From NCBI RefSeq assembly GCF_900142385.1, contig NZ_FRAQ01000001.1:868001-932000 (forward strand): DNA of 64,000 nt, read 5' to 3'. Below the pieces are notes generated by a model. That model worked only from the letters and a program-made list of their open reading frames with translations, did not search any database and was not told the origin of the DNA. The position numbers and the translations under genes are program-made. The DNA is from Marinobacter antarcticus (lineage in GTDB: Bacteria > Pseudomonadota > Gammaproteobacteria > Pseudomonadales > Oleiphilaceae). Positions 9,909 through 19,436 of this stretch are shown here, one piece after another (within the stretch, counting starts at the first letter, position 1; each line of letters begins with the position of its first letter).

Positions 9909-11845
9909 ATGGGGTATCGCTGTTTGCCATCGGCAGGCGTATCCAGAAGGTGGCGCCCCGGCCCGGCAAAGACTCAAAACCGACTTCGCCGCCCATTACA
10001 GTGACCAACTCCCGTGTGATGGCGAGCCCAAGCCCGGTTCCACTCTGGCTCCGGGTGTCGGAGCTGTCTGCTTGGGCAAAACGCTGGAAGATCTGATCCC
10101 GGAAGGCTTCCGGAACCCCCTGTCCGTTGTCTTCAATATCAATGGTGACCGTTGGTTTCCCTTCAGAGACTTGCTGCCGGGCAGACAGGTTGACGCGACC
10201 GCTGGCCGTCGACGAATACCTCGGTCTCGGGGGTGTCGGGCGCAAGATCGATGGTGATTTCACGCTGAGCCCCGTAGGACTGATTTACAGTGACCGCCTG
10301 TTCAAGCAGAGGCCGTAAAGGCTGCCGTTTCAGGTTGATGTCCAGTTTGCCTGCTACCAGCTTTTCTATATCCAGTAAGTCATTAATCAGCGTCGCCAGT
10401 TAGCGGGCATTGCGCTCGGCGATGGCCATCATGTGCTGGGCTTTTGGTGGAAGAGTCCCGGCGGCGGCGCCAGCCAGCAGTCCGATGGCGCCGGTTATGG
10501 AGGTGAGCGGTGTGCGCAGTTCGTGGCTCACAGTAGATACGAACTGGTTTTTCATGCGTTCGATCTTTTTGCGTTCGGAAATGTCCTCCACGAGAACCCA
10601 GAGCAATTTGCGTTCTGAAGAATCACGTATCAGCATACTGTGAATGATGGCGGGGTAGGCAGTACCGTTGCAGTCGGTCACTTCTTGCTCCAGGGGGCCG
10701 AAATACCCCGTCTGCCTTAATTTCTCCAGAACCTCAGTTCGTAACGACCCGTGGCTGGAGGCAAGCAGCTGGCGATAGTCCAGTTTCAGGAATTCATCCT
10801 TGCGGTAGCCGGTCGACTTGAGCATGGCAGCATTCACGTCGATGATTGCCGCAGTTTGGTAGTCAACCAGAAGGATGCCGCTGGGCGCGAGTTCGAACAG
10901 GTGACGAAGCTGCAGTTCACTTTCCTGCAAGCCTATCAAGGCCCTTTTTTTATCGTCGATATCTTCAAGGTAGCCATGCCAGATAACGCTGCCGTCGGAG
11001 AGTTTTTGTGGCGTTGAGTTGCCCTCAATCCAGCGCCAGCTGCGCTCCTGCCCGCGTATCCTGAACTGAATCGACCAAGTGCTCAGCCGGCGTGCAGACT
11101 CATTAATCGAGGTTTTTACAGCGGATAGGTCATCGGGGTTGATCATCGCGAAAACAGCCGCAGCATCCTCCCGGGCCTGCTTCTCGGTCAAACCGAACAT
11201 GCGCTCAATACCCTTGCTGCTGTAGGGATAATTCATGCGCCCATCCGGATAGAGACGGAACTGATACAGCCCACCGGGAACCAGGTCTACCAGTTGTTTG
11301 AGCACGACCAGGGACTCATTCTGTTGTTCCAGTTCCTGTTCACGGTAGTGAACGGCCAGCTCGCGAGCACTGATCTGCTCTTCGGCACAGTCCGCCAGAT
11401 CCCGCAGGCACTGGCGATCTTCTTCGCCCAGCCTGCGTGGTTTCCGGTCAATCACGCATAAAGTGCCCAAGGCATGGCCGTCTGCGCTATGAAGCGGCGT
11501 GCCAACATAGAAGCGGATATTTGGATCGCCCGTCACCAGAGGGTTGTCGCAGAAACGCTCATCTTCAAGCGCATCCTCAATCACCAGCGGCTGCCTGTCA
11601 AAAATGGCGTGGCCGCAGAACGAAATGCTCCTGGGCGTTTCGCCGACCCCCAGCCCGACACAGGACTTGAACCACTGCCGGTCGCGGTCGATCAGCGAAA
11701 TCAGAGCGATGGGAGCATCCAGCAGTCGTGCTGCCATGCGGGTGAGCCGGTCGAAGCGCTCTTCAGGGGGAGTGTCCAGAATTCGCAGTTGATCCAGTGC
11801 CGTTTGTCTGGAGCGCTCATTGGCGGGTAACTCAGGTGCCTTCAT
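9907..11845 (-). pseudogene. Sensor histidine kinase (GAF-PAS-PAS-HisKA-HATPase), broken by a stop codon and an internal deletion
   Basis: The first part (ATG at 11845, overlapping the upstream kinase stop as ATGA) encodes a GAF domain (ALISLIDRDRQWFKS), two PAS domains and HisKA with VSHELRTPLTS. An in-frame TAA at 10400-10402 follows NAR. The same frame continues past it as LATLINDLLDIEKLVAGKL up to VFVDGQR near 10200, then the code jumps to another frame at SGRVNLSARQQ and goes on through DNGQGVPE, GTGLGLAI and ATFWIRLP. Aligned to the neighbouring kinase, about 19 residues carrying the ATPase N box (NxxxNAIKFSP region) are missing at the jump. No active kinase can be made. A GAF-PAS-HisKA fragment may still be translated. 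Confidence 0.85.
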
Positions 11846-13698
11846 GATGCTTGACCCTCCGGGAGCGTTGTGTCGCACAGGGGCAGTTCAACCCAGAAAT
11901 GCGCACCGTCACTGTTGTAGAACCCGACATCGCCGTTCAGCAGAACAGCAAGTTGGCGGCTGATTGCCAGGCCGAGACCCGTGCCGCTGGTTGCCCGGGT
12001 GGTGCCCACTTCTGCCTGGGAAAAACGATCAAATATCTGACTCTTGAAGTCTTCCGGCACTCCAGCGCCCTGATCGCTGACGGTAATGCGTAGCCGGTTA
12101 TGATCGGTTTTTTCGGCTTTAATGATGATCAGCCCATTGTCTGGTGAAAACTTGATGGCATTGCTGATGAAGTTATCCAGAATCTGTCGCAACCGATGGC
12201 CATCGGTCGTCAGCCGTATTTCAGGTGTATCACTCACGACCAGCCTCGCGCCTGATTCTCTGGCCATTGTTTCGTTGCTACTGACGGTGTCGGTGAGTAA
12301 TTTCCGCAGGTCTTCAGGTTGGAAGCTAAGGCGCATCTTGCCGCTTGAGAGCTTATTGAAGTCAAGCATGTCGCCGATGAGCAATTGCAGGCGTTCGCCG
12401 TTGCGCAAAGCCAGCGTTGTCATTTCTCTGGCACGCTCGGGAAGTTCGCCCGTCGTACCAGACTGAAGCAGCCGCAGAGCGCCATTCATGGATGTCAGCG
12501 GCGTTCGTAGTTCATGGCTGACATTGGAAACGAAGTTGTCTTTGAGCTGGTTGTTGGCATCCCGCTCATCCAACAACTGGTTAAACGCCTGGGCCAGGTC
12601 ACGCACCTCTGGCGCACCCTGTTTTTTGAGCCGACGCGAGGATTCGGGCTTCTGAATCATGGAGCGTATACGCCGGGTCATCTGTGTGAGGGAAGAGGTT
12701 GTGGACCGCAGCGCCACATATGTCAGTAATAGTATTCCGAGAGTTGCCCCTGTGCTAATCAGGAAAAACCGGCTGAAAGCCCGCTCGGCGGGAGCGGTTG
12801 CAAGGGACTTGGGAACCGCGCGAATAAACAGCCAGCCCAGGCGCTGAAGATGACTGGTTGCATAGATAAGCGTCTCTCCTGATTCAGCGTCAACCTCGCC
12901 AAAGCTGATGCCGGACAGTGCGGCGTCAATCAACAGATTTTCTCCCGGATCTGGCAGTGTCTCGATAATTTTGCCTTCTCGGGAACCCTCTACAAACAAA
13001 AAGTTATCCGTGTCTACCACCAGAAATATAGCGTCTTTACTGGCATCCTCTCGTATGTGCGCCGGTATCAGAAGCGACCGATTCATTTGCAGAGTGCCGC
13101 TGAGAAAACCAAGAAGTTTTCCGTTATCACTCTCAATTGGTGCGATAAAAACCATCAGCGGCAGGCCCGTTGCCCGGCCTATAATGGGTCGGCTGATTAC
13201 CGGGCGGCGAGTTTCAATGGCCCTTCTCCAGTGGGGCCGGTCCCCGTAATAGGTGCCGATTCTGCCCTGAGCAAAAATATTTTCAGCAATTAATATAGCG
13301 TTTGGAGATAGAACGGTCAGGCTGTGGGGGAACAGTTCTCTCAGTTTTCGCTGCTTTTGCAGGAGCCTTGTAAGTTGTGCCTTTGGTAACAATTGACCAT
13401 CGTTGCCTAACATGGTGGCAAACTGAGCCATCACGCTGATACGAAGCTCCAGGTCCTGGCTGACAAAGTTGGAAATGCGGGCGGTTTCATTCACCTGTTG
13501 TGCTAAGAGGTTGTTTTCAAAATCTTCCAGCAATGCATCGTAAGCGGTATAGATAACTGAGCCCAAGGTGGCCAGACTGCCAAGGATTATGATTACGGCA
13601 AGGCGAGTGCCCAGAGATAAATGACTCAAAACGTGCTCCTGTCTGGCTATTTGCCGGAAAACTTGGTTTGATTGAACATTAATTGAGCGAGAATTCAC
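11842..13698 (-). CDS. Sensor histidine kinase with periplasmic Cache-like domain
   Basis: This 618-residue inner-membrane kinase has a transmembrane helix at ~32-52, a periplasmic domain at ~53-310 of the double-Cache type (GTYYGDRPHWRRAI is typical), and a second membrane helix at ~310-330. A HAMP-like linker follows, then HisKA with the phospho-acceptor H395 in SNVSHELRTP, and a complete ATPase domain with the N box (NFISNAIKFSP), DQGAGVPE and SGTGLGLAI. It has no receiver or Hpt of its own. The divergent gene starting 33 bases away supplies Hpt and receivers, suggesting a multistep phosphorelay. It ends with an ATGA overlap into the broken kinase. Confidence 0.92.
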   Translation of the reverse strand: MNSRSINVQSNQVFRQIARQEHVLSHLSLGTRLAVIIILGSLATLGSVIYTAYDALLEDFENNLLAQQVNETARISNFVSQDLELRISVMAQFATMLGNDGQLLPKAQLTRLLQKQRKLRELFPHSLTVLSPNAILIAENIFAQGRIGTYYGDRPHWRRAIETRRPVISRPIIGRATGLPLMVFIAPIESDNGKLLGFLSGTLQMNRSLLIPAHIREDASKDAIFLVVDTDNFLFVEGSREGKIIETLPDPGENLLIDAALSGISFGEVDAESGETLIYATSHLQRLGWLFIRAVPKSLATAPAERAFSRFFLISTGATLGILLLTYVALRSTTSSLTQMTRRIRSMIQKPESSRRLKKQGAPEVRDLAQAFNQLLDERDANNQLKDNFVSNVSHELRTPLTSMNGALRLLQSGTTGELPERAREMTTLALRNGERLQLLIGDMLDFNKLSSGKMRLSFQPEDLRKLLTDTVSSNETMARESGARLVVSDTPEIRLTTDGHRLRQILDNFISNAIKFSPDNGLIIIKAEKTDHNRLRITVSDQGAGVPEDFKSQIFDRFSQAEVGTTRATSGTGLGLAISRQLAVLLNGDVGFYNSDGAHFWVELPLCDTTLPEGQAS

Positions 13699-13731
13699 AG
13701 CGCTTGTGCGCGACTATCAGCAAGAGCCTTT

Positions 13732-15364
13732 ATGCCTCAAAGCCCTTCTTCCGAGGTGCGGAAAAAACTGGAGATTCTTCGTAATCGTTTTCGAGATAAA
13801 ACGATACGTGAAATTGAGGGATTGGTCGCCAGTATCTTTAACGCATCCCGGTACCCTGAAGCCATTGAAGAAGTGACCGCTGCCTATAAGTTGTTGCACA
13901 GGTTGGCGGGCTCTGCCGGCACTTTGGGCTTTACACAGCTTGGCGAACAGGCCCGAAAACTTGAGATTGCAATAAAGCCACTGGCAGACCAGGTTGCTGT
14001 CGGGGCTGAAAGCGAGCGCATCCGGCTGCAGTTAAAGCAGTTTCTGGATGCTGGCTATGAAGAAGATATAGTCGGCCTTGGCAATCTTTTAGGTGCGGCC
14101 GAGCCTGTAGCAACCGTGTGGCACCAGCCCATGCCTGTGGAGGCTGACGACCAGGCTGTGTTGTTGATTCTGGAGCCTGAACAGGAGCTTGCGGAGCTGA
14201 TATCGAAGGGCCTGGCGCTATACGGGTATCGATTGCGCAGTGTGAGCAATGGCCAGGAGTGGCCAGACAACATGGACGATGTTGATCTGGTCATGGTCAG
14301 GGACACTCTTCTAGAGGATGAGAATGCGCATTGGTTGCCCAGACTGCATGACCGACCAGTGATCTGTTTCAGTCAGGCCCACGAATTTACCACCCGTTAC
14401 CGGTTGGCCAGCCTGGGCGTTGATGCCTGTCTTGATGAGCCCCAGGATATTCCAGCTCTTGCTGACCGGGTAGAGCAGTTACTGGCGGAAGGGCTGGCAA
14501 CGCTCACCGGCCGGGTGATGATTGTGGACGACGACAGCGAGCTGTTGGAACACTACCGTCTGGTTCTCACCAGCGGCGGGATGGAGGTGCGTGCCCTGTA
14601 CGACCCCTCACGCTTGCTTTTTGAGCTGTCAGAGTTCCGGCCTGACATTTTGCTCATGGATGTGCAGATGGGGCATTACGATGGTCCGGTTTTGGCCCGG
14701 ATGTTACGGTTCCAGGCAGAGTGGCTCAGTCTTCCGATTATTTTCTTTTCGTCGGAAGAAGATCGTGACCTGCAACTGGATGTGCTGGCCCGCGGTGGTG
14801 ATGATTTTGTGACCAAACCGGTATCGGATGAGTTCCTGTTGCGCACAGCCAGGATACGCTGCTATCGCGCCCGACAGTCTTACCGGTCTGTTGAAGCACG
14901 CGCTTGCCAAAACCGAGCTGAATCGCGAATACGCGCGCTGTAACCGTAACGGGCATGATTCTGTTGTGGCCATGCTGGATCTGGACCATTTTAAACAGGT
15001 CAACGACTCGTATGGCCACGGGACGGGTGACATGGTCATCAAGGCTTTGGCGAACCTGCTGCGCCACCGGTTGCGCAATACAGACATTATCGGCCGCTAT
15101 GGCGGTGAGGAATTTGTAGTGCTGTTGCCGGAGTGCTCACTGGACAAGGCCGTTGAAGTGCTTGAAGCGCTGAGCCAGGATTTTTCCCGGCTGGTGTTCA
15201 ACGGAGGCAGCGAGGAATTTTCAGTCAGCCTCAGCGCGGGTGTTGCTGCATTGAACGTCTATGAGTCCGGTGAGCAGGCTATTGAAGCAGCAGACCGAGC
15301 ACTTTATCAGCGTAAGCGTGCGGGACGTAATGGCGTGACTGCTGCCTCCGGAGATCTGTCGTGA
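13732..15364 (+). pseudogene. Hpt-receiver-receiver-GGDEF diguanylate cyclase, frameshifted between receiver and GGDEF
   Basis: The first frame (13732-14943, 403 residues) encodes an Hpt domain with H56 in LLHRLAGSAGTLGF, a degenerate receiver (~145-265), and a good receiver with VDDDSELLEHY, LLMDVQM and a distal DDFVTKP lysine. After RIRCYRAR near 14875 the code moves to another frame as DSLTGLL and continues through a full GGDEF domain (LDLDHFKQVND, RYGGEEFVVLLPE) to 15364. The usual short linker helix before DSLTGL is missing, so a deletion of roughly 20 bases is likely rather than a single-base error. The GGDEF frame has its own ATG at 14828 and might be re-initiated. Otherwise a truncated Hpt-REC-REC protein is made. 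Confidence 0.78.
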
Positions 15365-15392
15365 TTTACAATTGCAAATTGAGAGTGCCACG

Positions 15393-16553
15393 ATGTATGT
15401 GTTGATTCTCGAAGATGATGAGCTGGTAGGTGATTTACTGGAGACCGTTGTGGCCAGTGCTTATCCGGGCGCCACTATCCGGCTTTTTACCTTGCTGCAG
15501 GCTGCGCTCATTAGCTGGGCGCAGCAGCCCGCAGACCTTGTCATCACTGACCGGAATCTGCCAGATGGCTCCGGTCTGGAGCTGATTCGTGCGGTTCGGC
15601 AAACCAGCGGCGAGACTCCTGTGCTCATGATCAGCGGCCGCACTGACCGTGACTCCATTCTTGCGGCGGCTCACTTGGGTATTAGCGGTTACATAAGCAA
15701 ACCGTTCCAGGTAGATGCGCTGCACCAGCGGCTGACAGGGCTGGTGCCGGCTTCGTTCGTTCATGGTAGCGGGGCAAATACTCTGGATGAGAAAATGCAG
15801 GCAGCCTGCCAATCTGCGATACAGCTGCCAGGTCAGATTGACACAGCTGCAGTCCTTGCTCTCATGGCAAACCGCGACGAGCTGGACGCCATCACGCTTG
15901 CGAAACAATGGAAGCAGGAGCCTGCTCTGAGTGCCAAGATGCTGGATGTGGCGAACAGCGCTTCATTCCGACGCTCCGGTACGTCGGTAAAAACGCCAAA
16001 AGAGGCAATCAGCGTGATTGGCGTTTCCATGGCGCTGAATCAAGCGCTTGCGCTATCGCTGGATATTGCCGGCAAGTTAACCTGTCCGCACCTCGCTGAG
16101 CGCGCGCGCATTGAACAGGAACAGGCGTTGCGAGTTGCTGAGGCTGCCAGTAATCTCGCCAGAAAGGTGGGTGACAACCCGGCGATCTATTACACGGCGG
16201 GCCTGTTGAGCAGGGCCGGGGAATTGGCGGCGCTAAAAGTTCTACAGAACCACTGCGACCAGAGCGGCGAGCCACCGGAGCTTGAGCAGATTGACTCCGC
16301 CATTACCTTTTGGGCGGAAATGCTGGGTAACCGAATCAAGGTGCAGTGGCATTTACCTCTGGATCTTCGGGAACTGATTGGTGCCGTATATTTCTTGAGC
16401 AAGAGCAACGTCAGCCGGTCAAAACTGGTGATGCGAGCGTCTGCGTTGCTGGTGGCGGAGCAGGCCGAAAGCCCTGAGTGCCGTACATTATTGCGAAGGC
16501 TGGGTATTGAGCACAGTGAGAAGAGCAGGGATGATGCCAGACAACAGTCTTAA
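15393..16553 (+). CDS. Response regulator with HDOD output domain
   Basis: This 386-residue protein has an N-terminal receiver (acidic pair in LEDDELVGD, phospho-acceptor D in VITDRNLPDGSG, lysine in GYISKPF) followed by an HDOD domain (~130-330) with IQLPGQID, ANSASFRR and an AISVIGVSMA segment. HDOD proteins act as adaptors in c-di-GMP and stress signalling and lack the HD metal residues. An in-frame TTG lies 21 bases upstream, but the ATG at 15393 has GAGAG before it and starts exactly at the receiver. It lies 28 bases after the GGDEF frame and overlaps the next receiver gene, so it belongs to this relay. Confidence 0.88.
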   Translation: MYVLILEDDELVGDLLETVVASAYPGATIRLFTLLQAALISWAQQPADLVITDRNLPDGSGLELIRAVRQTSGETPVLMISGRTDRDSILAAAHLGISGYISKPFQVDALHQRLTGLVPASFVHGSGANTLDEKMQAACQSAIQLPGQIDTAAVLALMANRDELDAITLAKQWKQEPALSAKMLDVANSASFRRSGTSVKTPKEAISVIGVSMALNQALALSLDIAGKLTCPHLAERARIEQEQALRVAEAASNLARKVGDNPAIYYTAGLLSRAGELAALKVLQNHCDQSGEPPELEQIDSAITFWAEMLGNRIKVQWHLPLDLRELIGAVYFLSKSNVSRSKLVMRASALLVAEQAESPECRTLLRRLGIEHSEKSRDDARQQS

Positions 16554-16932
16554 ACGTATTCTGATGATTGAAGATGAGCCGGATATCCGCGCGGTAGCGG
16601 AACTGGCTCTGGAAGCCATTGGCGGGTTTGAGCTGACGGCTTGTGAATCCGGACAGCAGGCGCTGGAACAGATTGGTGAATGCCAGCCCCAGCTGATCGT
16701 TCTGGATGTCATGATGCCGGGGATGGATGGTCCGGCAACCCTGAAAGCCATCCGGCGTTTGCCGGGCCATGCTGCGACACCAGCCGTGTTCATGACCGCG
16801 AAGGTTCAGAGCGATGAAGTTCAAGGTTATCTGGCGCTGGGCGCAGTGGGCGTTATTCCTAAACCATTTGATCCGCTCATATTGGCCGACCAGATCAGGG
16901 AAATCTGGAACGAGACCTGTGCTATCGGTTAA
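16531..16932 (+). CDS. Single-domain response regulator (CheY-like)
   Basis: From the ATG at 16531 this is 133 residues and only one receiver domain, with acidic MIEDEPD, phospho-acceptor D in VLDVMMPGMDGP, a threonine in FMTAKV, and the lysine in IPKPFDP. It overlaps the end of the REC-HDOD gene by 23 bases, so translation is coupled. Lone receivers commonly shuttle phosphate in phosphorelays or to a motor or enzyme. Here the partner kinase is probably one of the two divergent kinases. A second ATG follows at once at 16534. Confidence 0.9.
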   Translation: MMPDNSLKRILMIEDEPDIRAVAELALEAIGGFELTACESGQQALEQIGECQPQLIVLDVMMPGMDGPATLKAIRRLPGHAATPAVFMTAKVQSDEVQGYLALGAVGVIPKPFDPLILADQIREIWNETCAIG

Positions 16933-16973
16933 GATCTTGCCGGTTTTTACTGTCATTATCCGAAAAGGCTGTC

Positions 16974-17294
16974 ATGTCGTCCTCTCGCAATAACGATGAA
17001 ATCAAAGCCAGGCTCAACCTGGAAACCTCCCACATACGCTGGCACGAACTGCAGACCTACTATGCACGGGGTCATGTGGTGCGTGTGGGAAGCGATCTGG
17101 ACCTGCTGGAGGTGGCCTCCGAGCTGGCCGCTGATAACCGCGCCTGCTTTGAGCAATGGCTCGCCAACGGCGACGTAGGGGACGTATCACCGGATATGGC
17201 TCGTGCCTGGTACGACCGCAACGCCGAGCTCTGGGCCGTGGTTGTGGCGCCTTGGGTGCTGGTTCAGAACCGCTCTGACTCGCCGGTGCATTAA
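16974..17294 (+). CDS. DUF2288 family protein
   Basis: This is a 106-residue soluble protein. The pattern LNLETSHIRWHELQ, then LDLLEVASELAADN, and the end motif ELWAVVVAPWVLVQ match the DUF2288 family found in many gammaproteobacteria and cyanobacteria. No function is known. Its stop overlaps the ATG of the lysO gene as TAATG, so the two are translationally coupled. The coupling does not by itself reveal the role. Confidence 0.85.
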   Translation: MSSSRNNDEIKARLNLETSHIRWHELQTYYARGHVVRVGSDLDLLEVASELAADNRACFEQWLANGDVGDVSPDMARAWYDRNAELWAVVVAPWVLVQNRSDSPVH

Positions 17295-18205
17295 TGCTGA
17301 CCGGCGCGTTACTGATTCTTGCCCCCCTGTTTTTGGGCTTTGCGCTGTCGCTTGAAAACCGCCGCTTGATGGCCGCTATTCATTATCTGGTGGAAGCTCT
17401 GGTGTACTTCATCCTGGCTCTGCTGGGGCTTGGTCTGGGCCAGATGGAAGGGCTGGTGGGTCAGCTTGGAGCTATGGCAGGCCAAATGTCGACTCTGGTG
17501 GTGGTTCTGTTTGTTGCCAATATGGCAGGACTGTGGCTGCTTCACCGCTGGCGGCCCATGGTACCGGAGCACCGGGATGCGTCCTCTGGCGGCGCTGGTT
17601 ACGTGCGTCTGTTCATGGCCGCTCTGAAACCTCTGCTTGCGGTGCTGGCGGGCTTGTTGTCGGGCTACTTTCTGTTGCCAGAACTGCCGCAAGCGGAGCA
17701 GCTGGCCACCTGGTCCTTGATGCTTCTGCTGTTCCTGATTGGCCTGCAGTTGCGCAATGCCGGGCTTTCCCTGCGCAAATTGCTTATGAACACCCAGGGC
17801 TTGGGTATTGCGGTAGTACTTGTGGCCAGCTCTCTGCTGGCGGGCGTGCTGCTGATTCCTGTGCTGGGACTGCCCTGGCACGATGTACTGGCGCTGGCTT
17901 CCGGGTTTGGCTGGTATTCGCTCTCGGGAATTGTGATCGGTGATGCCCTGGGGCCCGCCTGGGGCGGGGTGGCATTCCTGAATGACGTGCTTCGTGAGAT
18001 TATTGCGCTAGCCATTATACCGCTGGTTATCGGCAGCCGACCCGCCATGGCCATCGGTTATGGCGGAGCCACTTCCATGGACTTCACGCTTCCGGTGATC
18101 CGCAGTAATGGCGGGCTGAGCTGTGTACCGGTCGCCATTGCTTCAGGTTTTCTGCTGTCTTTTCTGTCGCCAGTTCTGATGGGTGTTTTTTTGTCTCTCG
18201 GCTAG
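17294..18205 (+). CDS. lysO: LysO-family lysine exporter
   Basis: This 303-residue protein has about eight to ten hydrophobic helices. The C-terminal half carries SGFGWYSLSGIVIGDALGP and GGATSMDFTLPVI, both characteristic of LysO (YbjE), which exports L-lysine and thialysine across the inner membrane. The ATG overlaps the DUF2288 stop. The C-terminal glycine-rich motifs are conserved, and no damage is visible. Confidence 0.9.
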   Translation: MLTGALLILAPLFLGFALSLENRRLMAAIHYLVEALVYFILALLGLGLGQMEGLVGQLGAMAGQMSTLVVVLFVANMAGLWLLHRWRPMVPEHRDASSGGAGYVRLFMAALKPLLAVLAGLLSGYFLLPELPQAEQLATWSLMLLLFLIGLQLRNAGLSLRKLLMNTQGLGIAVVLVASSLLAGVLLIPVLGLPWHDVLALASGFGWYSLSGIVIGDALGPAWGGVAFLNDVLREIIALAIIPLVIGSRPAMAIGYGGATSMDFTLPVIRSNGGLSCVPVAIASGFLLSFLSPVLMGVFLSLG

Positions 18206-18227
18206 AACAGGAGAGCGCTGCGCGGGC

Positions 18228-19436
18228 TCAGGAAAGGAACTTGCGCACATCAATTCTGTACTCATCCGGGTCAACGGCGCGCAAAATACGGTCTTGGCTA
18301 CTGGTTTTTGAGAGGTCAATGGTTGTAACGGTAATCGGCATCCGGAATTTTGTGTGGTACATCACTCGCACAATCGGTAGTCGCTGATCTTCCTCGTTGA
18401 TTTCAACCACAACACCGAGCCGCCCGCTGTCGAGCAGAACCAGGGATCCCACCGGGTACAAGCCGATACACCGGATGAACTGCTTTACCAACGCCGGGTC
18501 CAGGTGATCACCGCTCCACTCCAGAAGCTTCTTGAGGCCCTGAGTGGGCGTCATGCCCCGGTGATAGACACGGTTTGCGGTAATCGCATCATAAACATCG
18601 GCAATGGCGACCATGCGTCCGTAAACTGAAATCTGCTCGCCTTTGAGACCTTCAGGATAACCGGAACCGTCCATACGTTCGTGGTGCTGGGCCGCAGTGA
18701 TCACGGAGAGTTCGCCGATGCCTTCCGTTGCAGACAGAATGTCGCGGGAATGCCGGGCATGAAGTTTCATGACTTCAAACTCTTCCGGTGAAAGGCGGCC
18801 GGGTTTGTGCAGCAATTCATCGGGCGTCAGGATTTTACCAAGATCGTGGAGCAGGGCGCCCACAATGGTCTGGTGCATGATGTCGGCAGAAAGTTCTCGG
18901 TACTGCCCGAAAACGGTCATCAGAACGCTCAGGTTTACCGAGTGCTCGAGCAAGTAATTATCTTTTTCGCGAATACGACCCAGACAACCCAGCGCATTGG
19001 CATTCCGCGCTACTGAGCTTTGCAGTTCGTCCGCAAGCTTATGGAGTGGGGCTATATCGATAGATGCGCCTATCTTGGCGCTGTTCATGAAGCTGCCGAC
19101 CAGCTCCTGTGCCTGCGAATGAACTCCCAGCGCCGTCACCATCTCCTCGGAAAGAGAAACCCGTGGCGTAATACCGGGCTTTTGTTCACCCGCTTTTTGC
19201 AATGCTTCTTCGTTACGCTCTTCTACTTCTGCCGCTGTTTCCGAATCCTGGGTATCCGTGCCCTTCCGGGCATCGATATAGATAAACTGTACGCCCATCT
19301 TGCGGATCTTTTCGATGGTTTCCTCACGCTTGATAACGCCATGCTTGCGCTGGGTATTATGGGGAATCCAGTCGTTGTTGAGGTCGGTAATGTACATACC
19401 GACCTTCAGTGCAGAGATGGGGATGCGTTTGATCAT
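18228..19436 (-). CDS. HD-GYP domain cyclic-di-GMP phosphodiesterase
   Basis: This 402-residue cytoplasmic protein has an N-terminal DUF3391-type domain (IPISALKVGMYITDLN, ~1-140) and an HD-GYP domain (~150-350). The metal-binding and signature residues are present: HSVNL, HDLGK, HARHSRDIL, HHERMDGSGYPEGL and ADVYDAI. Such enzymes hydrolyse c-di-GMP to GMP. It lies 22 bases from lysO in a convergent arrangement and overlaps tatD by four bases, so tatD and this gene form an operon. It would oppose the nearby GGDEF protein if that were intact. Confidence 0.93.
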   Translation of the reverse strand: MIKRIPISALKVGMYITDLNNDWIPHNTQRKHGVIKREETIEKIRKMGVQFIYIDARKGTDTQDSETAAEVEERNEEALQKAGEQKPGITPRVSLSEEMVTALGVHSQAQELVGSFMNSAKIGASIDIAPLHKLADELQSSVARNANALGCLGRIREKDNYLLEHSVNLSVLMTVFGQYRELSADIMHQTIVGALLHDLGKILTPDELLHKPGRLSPEEFEVMKLHARHSRDILSATEGIGELSVITAAQHHERMDGSGYPEGLKGEQISVYGRMVAIADVYDAITANRVYHRGMTPTQGLKKLLEWSGDHLDPALVKQFIRCIGLYPVGSLVLLDSGRLGVVVEINEEDQRLPIVRVMYHTKFRMPITVTTIDLSKTSSQDRILRAVDPDEYRIDVRKFLS

